Source: Phoronis australis (taxonomy: Eukaryota > Phoronida > Phoronidae). Taken from it: a stretch of DNA of 64,000 nt. Under the pieces are notes generated by a model. It worked only from the letters and a program-made list of their open reading frames with translations. It was not told the DNA's origin and searched no databases. The first letter of the stretch is position 1. The number at the start of each line of letters is the position of its first letter. This document shows positions 60,988 to 64,000 of the stretch, in pieces. The stretch is taken from assembly GCA_002633005.1 (NCBI GenBank), contig NMRA01000070.1:215575-279574 (forward strand), in the 5' to 3' direction. A program made the translations under genes and the position numbers.

Positions 60988-61975
60988 GCAAAAGGTACCC
61001 GCTCATCCAAAACCTTTACGGCAAGCAGATGGCGCTGGATGCAGTGATGCTTTACTAACAGGCAGCGCTGCTTACAGTCATGTGACATTCTTGTGTGAAC
61101 TGGATCTTGACCCAGCACCTTGACCTACATTCTACAGCTGCTGACGTCACATCGCCGTTGTGACAACGTGAAATGATGAGCTCAGTGCTTCACTCTTTGT
61201 TTATACCGTCAGCTGTTATTAATCATGGCCACCAACATGTTCATAGTGCATGGTTCAGTTCGTTAAATAGATACTATATAAGTTGAAACCGCTCTCTTTT
61301 GCCTTAGTGTTGATAGAACATAAAATATTACAGACGTTTTTACTTGGTGAACCATCAGCTGCCGTGCCGTGCCACGGCCAGTCCGGTCTGCTGGTCTCAG
61401 TGTTGGTGGCTAACGAGACACTGAACGAAAAAGAAAATATCGCAAGAGAATAAAACCCAACATGTACAATGTATATCACCATGTATAATTCAAGCATAAT
61501 TTAAAAAATATAGTGGTTATATTTCAACCTAATTAAAATTATGGTTGTTGAGTTGCCGAAATCACGCCGGGCGGAAAAGTGGCCGGGCCCGGTTTAGTAG
61601 CCTCACCATGGTCACGTTCATTGAATATATATTTTACCCCAGCGTTTAGGCTGAGCAACCACAACAGCGTAGATTATTAACCCTTTCATCTTAATTATAT
61701 GTTATAAATAGCTATTACAAATAGGGTTTTAAACATGGAATGTCGGACACAAAGATTTCTTTTCCACACAAATTCGCCACTCATCAGGACATACACTGTC
61801 TGGTTCATGAACTCTCGTGACCTGTGGCTACAGTCAGCAGCAGCAGAATGTAGATCAAGATGCTTGGTTAAGATTCTCTGGCAGACAGTCTTATTTGAGG
61901 GATAAAATGACACGTGATTTATGAGAAGCGCCATCTGTTTGCCGTAAAGGTTTTGGATGAGCGGGTACCTTTTGC
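60988..61975. mobile_element. 988-bp element with 49-bp inverted ends
   Basis: GCAAAAGGTACCCGCTCATC and the following bases to TGGCGCT (60988-61036) recur inverted at 61927-61975 with one mismatch visible. The 8 bases outside (TCCTGGGG and TTCTTGGG) agree at six positions, a possible worn hAT-type duplication. Internal frames are unrecognised. Confidence 0.6.
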
Positions 61976-62062
61976 TTCTTGGGGTGGTCTATTCCAATAG
62001 CGAGCTATGAATCAGCGCGGCTTTGCGTGATTTTGCACATCACATCATAAAGAGTTCCATAG

Positions 62063-62214
62063 CAACTCGAGTATGAGTGTCAGATTTGGGAGTCTACTCG
62101 AAATACGATATTAGACACGCTTTTTTGAGTACGACTCCAGTGAGCACGATTTTGAGTATGAAATCTCGAGTATGAGTATGAGTCTGAGTACGGAGATTGG
62201 AGACCGGGCCCAGG
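62063..62214. mobile_element. GGGCCCGGTCT-type element, copy 3 (truncated)
   Basis: Only the right part is clear: CTCGAGTATGAGTATGAG and the end GATTGGAGACCGGGCCCAGG. The left border is approximate. Confidence 0.4.
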
Positions 62215-62899
62215 TCATAGCTCGCATGTGAGGTAATTGACCCAAGAGGTTTTTGCCTCAAAATATGGGGAAGTGATTGCCTCACACGTTGCATTTCTTT
62301 TACCCCTTGAGCGTAAGACCTCTGAGAGGAATGCAGGTGATTTTCCGAATACCCCTTGTGGCCATTTTGCTCCATGTAACTGTCATGGCAAGTACGTATT
62401 TTAGAGCGGAATAATTTACCTATTAAATAGAAAGTTTCAAATTTCTTTCCTGTAGTTACATGTAGATTGTTGTTCTTTAAACGCTGAGGTACAGTAGGCG
62501 GTGATGAAACAAAAGGCTGAGACACAACTTTTAGGACAGAGTGAACCCGTGTGCTCTGTGGTGGCTTGAGATTAACATGCAACCGAAACTCGCTCTTTAC
62601 TTCAAGGTTTCGACGTAGATCAGATAGATTGTCGCAAGAAGAAGTCCGCCGGCAGGTGCAATCCCTCGAACCGAAATTTCAACTGGATGAAGAGAAATTG
62701 CGCCAAGACTTGTGGAAAATGTGGGAAACTGCCTGGTGGCATGAACCCAGGTGCAGTTGAGGTGTCCATTTCATACGTTGCACACCAATGTGGCGCTGTT
62801 AAGATCTAAAAGTGCTCTTTGTTGTAATTCATCATCATTTCATGTAAAGTAGTATTAAGTAAAAAACAAGAGATCACGTTTCTGTCTATTACTGGAATT

Positions 62900-63563
62900 A
62901 AAACTTACAAAAATTAGCGACGTTGCGTCTGGATCTCACGGACTTCAGCTTGGCTTGTGACGTTATCGATACTCTGGCCAATTGGTGGCGTTTTGGGTAA
63001 ACGGCGCGGCATTGACGTCAGTACACTATCCCATACGTGTGTCAAATCGAATCGTAAACCGCCTCTTTTATTTAAAGAGGGACTCTCAATGCACTCGTGG
63101 AGAGCTTCCTTTCCACCCCTTTTGAACCATTCTTCTTCGCAGTCTAAGATAGTAACATCATGCGTATTGAAATCATGTCCAGTAGGGCACGTGTGGCTAA
63201 AAATAGCCGAATCATAAGTGTCCCTGTAACTAGGACGACAATATTGTGACATACGCATTTTAATGGACTGTTTCGTTTCACCAATGTAACTGTCTGAGCA
63301 CTGGGATCCTTACACCTGACACCATAGACAACACATGATTTATTCACTTTGGGGGTCTTGTCCTTGACATTAACCAGTTGGCTGCGGAGAGAATTAAAGG
63401 GTGTGTGGATAATAGAAATGTCAAACTGCTTAAATGTTCTCTTGAGGCGGACAAACAGACCCTGGACGTCAGAAATCACCACACGAGTAGCAGAACTAAC
63501 AGTAGTGGTTGCCTTTAATTCTCTCCGCAGCCAACTGGTAAATGTCAAGGACAATACCCCCAA
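62900..63563 (-). pseudogene. Penelope-like GIY-YIG endonuclease end, frameshifted
   Basis: The - strand reads SQLVNVKDKTPKVNKSC then VVYGVRCKDPS, and after a frame change near 63290 continues DSYIGETKQSIKMRMSQYC, FSHTCPTGHDF, EEEWFKRGGKEALHE and SPSLNKRGGLRFDL. YG plus SYIGET, the Arg, His and Glu positions and the FKRG.KEA..E..PSLN tail fit the GIY-YIG domain of Penelope-like retroelements. Inactive. Confidence 0.75.
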
Positions 63564-64000
63564 GGTAAAAAAATCCTGTTTTGTCTATGGTGTCAGGTGT
63601 AAAGATCCCCGGTGCTCAGCTAATTACATTCATTTTTGTTGAAACGAAACAGTCCATTAAAATGCGCATGTCACAACATCTTCGTCCTAGTTACGGGGAC
63701 AGTTAAGATTCGGCTATTTTTAGCCACATTTGCACTATATGATTTCAAAACGGATGATTTAACTATCTTAGACTGTGAGGAAGACTGTTTTAAAAGGGTT
63801 GTAAAGGAAGCTCTCCATGAGCGCATTGAGAATCCCTCTTTAAGTAAAAGAGGCGGTTTACGATTCGATTTGTCACACGTATGGGATAGTGTACTGACGT
63901 CAATGCCGCGCCGTTTACACAAAAAGCCACCAATTGGCCAGAATAACTATGACGTCACAAGCCAAGCTGAAGTCCGTGAGATGCGGACGCAACTTCGGTA
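63510..64000 (+). pseudogene. Inverted second copy of the Penelope-like end
   Basis: Mirror image of the preceding entry: SQLVNVKDNTPKVKKSC, VYGVRCKDP, then frame-broken remains of the same GIY-YIG region up to the window edge. More damaged than its partner, with a deletion after the AAATAG/TTAGCC region. Confidence 0.7.

Overview
This is a stretch of an animal (metazoan) genome. The evidence is two many-exon genes with GT-AG introns, AT-rich introns of 0.1-3 kb, AATAAA signals, and many small transposons, Penelope-type retroelement ends and simple repeats. The species cannot be fixed from sequence alone. An N-terminal RG-rich Piwi, an EGF-repeat receptor with an invertebrate-type N-terminal module, TTAA-flanked THAP transposons and strong differences between near-identical copies suit a highly polymorphic marine invertebrate such as a lancelet, hemichordate, echinoderm or mollusc.

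Layout. 1-6.1 kb: no gene found, but four repeat elements and a minisatellite. 6.1-24.55 kb, + strand: a complete Piwi gene of 17 coding exons (871 aa) with the DEDH catalytic tetrad. Its introns hold at least a hAT-like element, a long hairpin element, a TTAA-type miniature element and many copies of a roughly 150-bp repeat. Exons 7-9 are present twice (13.79-15.41 and 16.28-17.88 kb), with a single N between the copies. Only one copy can be used without a frameshift. 24.55-31.2 kb: intergenic, with a Penelope-like fragment at 27.5-28.0 kb and a small element at 30.35 kb. 31.2-54.5 kb, - strand: a second complete gene rebuilt here from 18 exons (949 aa). It encodes a type I membrane protein with a signal peptide, a cysteine-containing extracellular module, nine EGF domains, a short cysteine-rich stalk, one membrane span and a 118-residue tail. 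Its exon 7 is also duplicated around an N (44.37-45.08 kb). 54.5-64 kb: no gene found; repeats, a 988-bp element with 49-bp inverted ends, and two inverted Penelope-like ends at the right edge.

The most unusual item is a 1,692-bp TTAA-flanked element at 35.86-37.55 kb inside an intron of the receptor gene. It carries two facing genes: a THAP zinc-finger protein (- strand) and a small protein with the CxC..C...CxCC signature of the P2X7-receptor cytoplasmic 'ballast' domain (+ strand). The two reading frames collide in the middle, so it looks like a deletion derivative of a larger Kolobok-type transposon. A 114-bp miniature relative sits in a Piwi intron.

The Piwi and receptor genes are convergent (tail to tail, about 6.6 kb apart). 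Nothing in the sequence shows that they work together. The interest of the locus is that a gene for transposon control itself contains many transposon remains. Assembly quality matters here: the six single Ns appear to be joins or gaps rather than ambiguous bases, and two of them sit exactly at tandem duplications.
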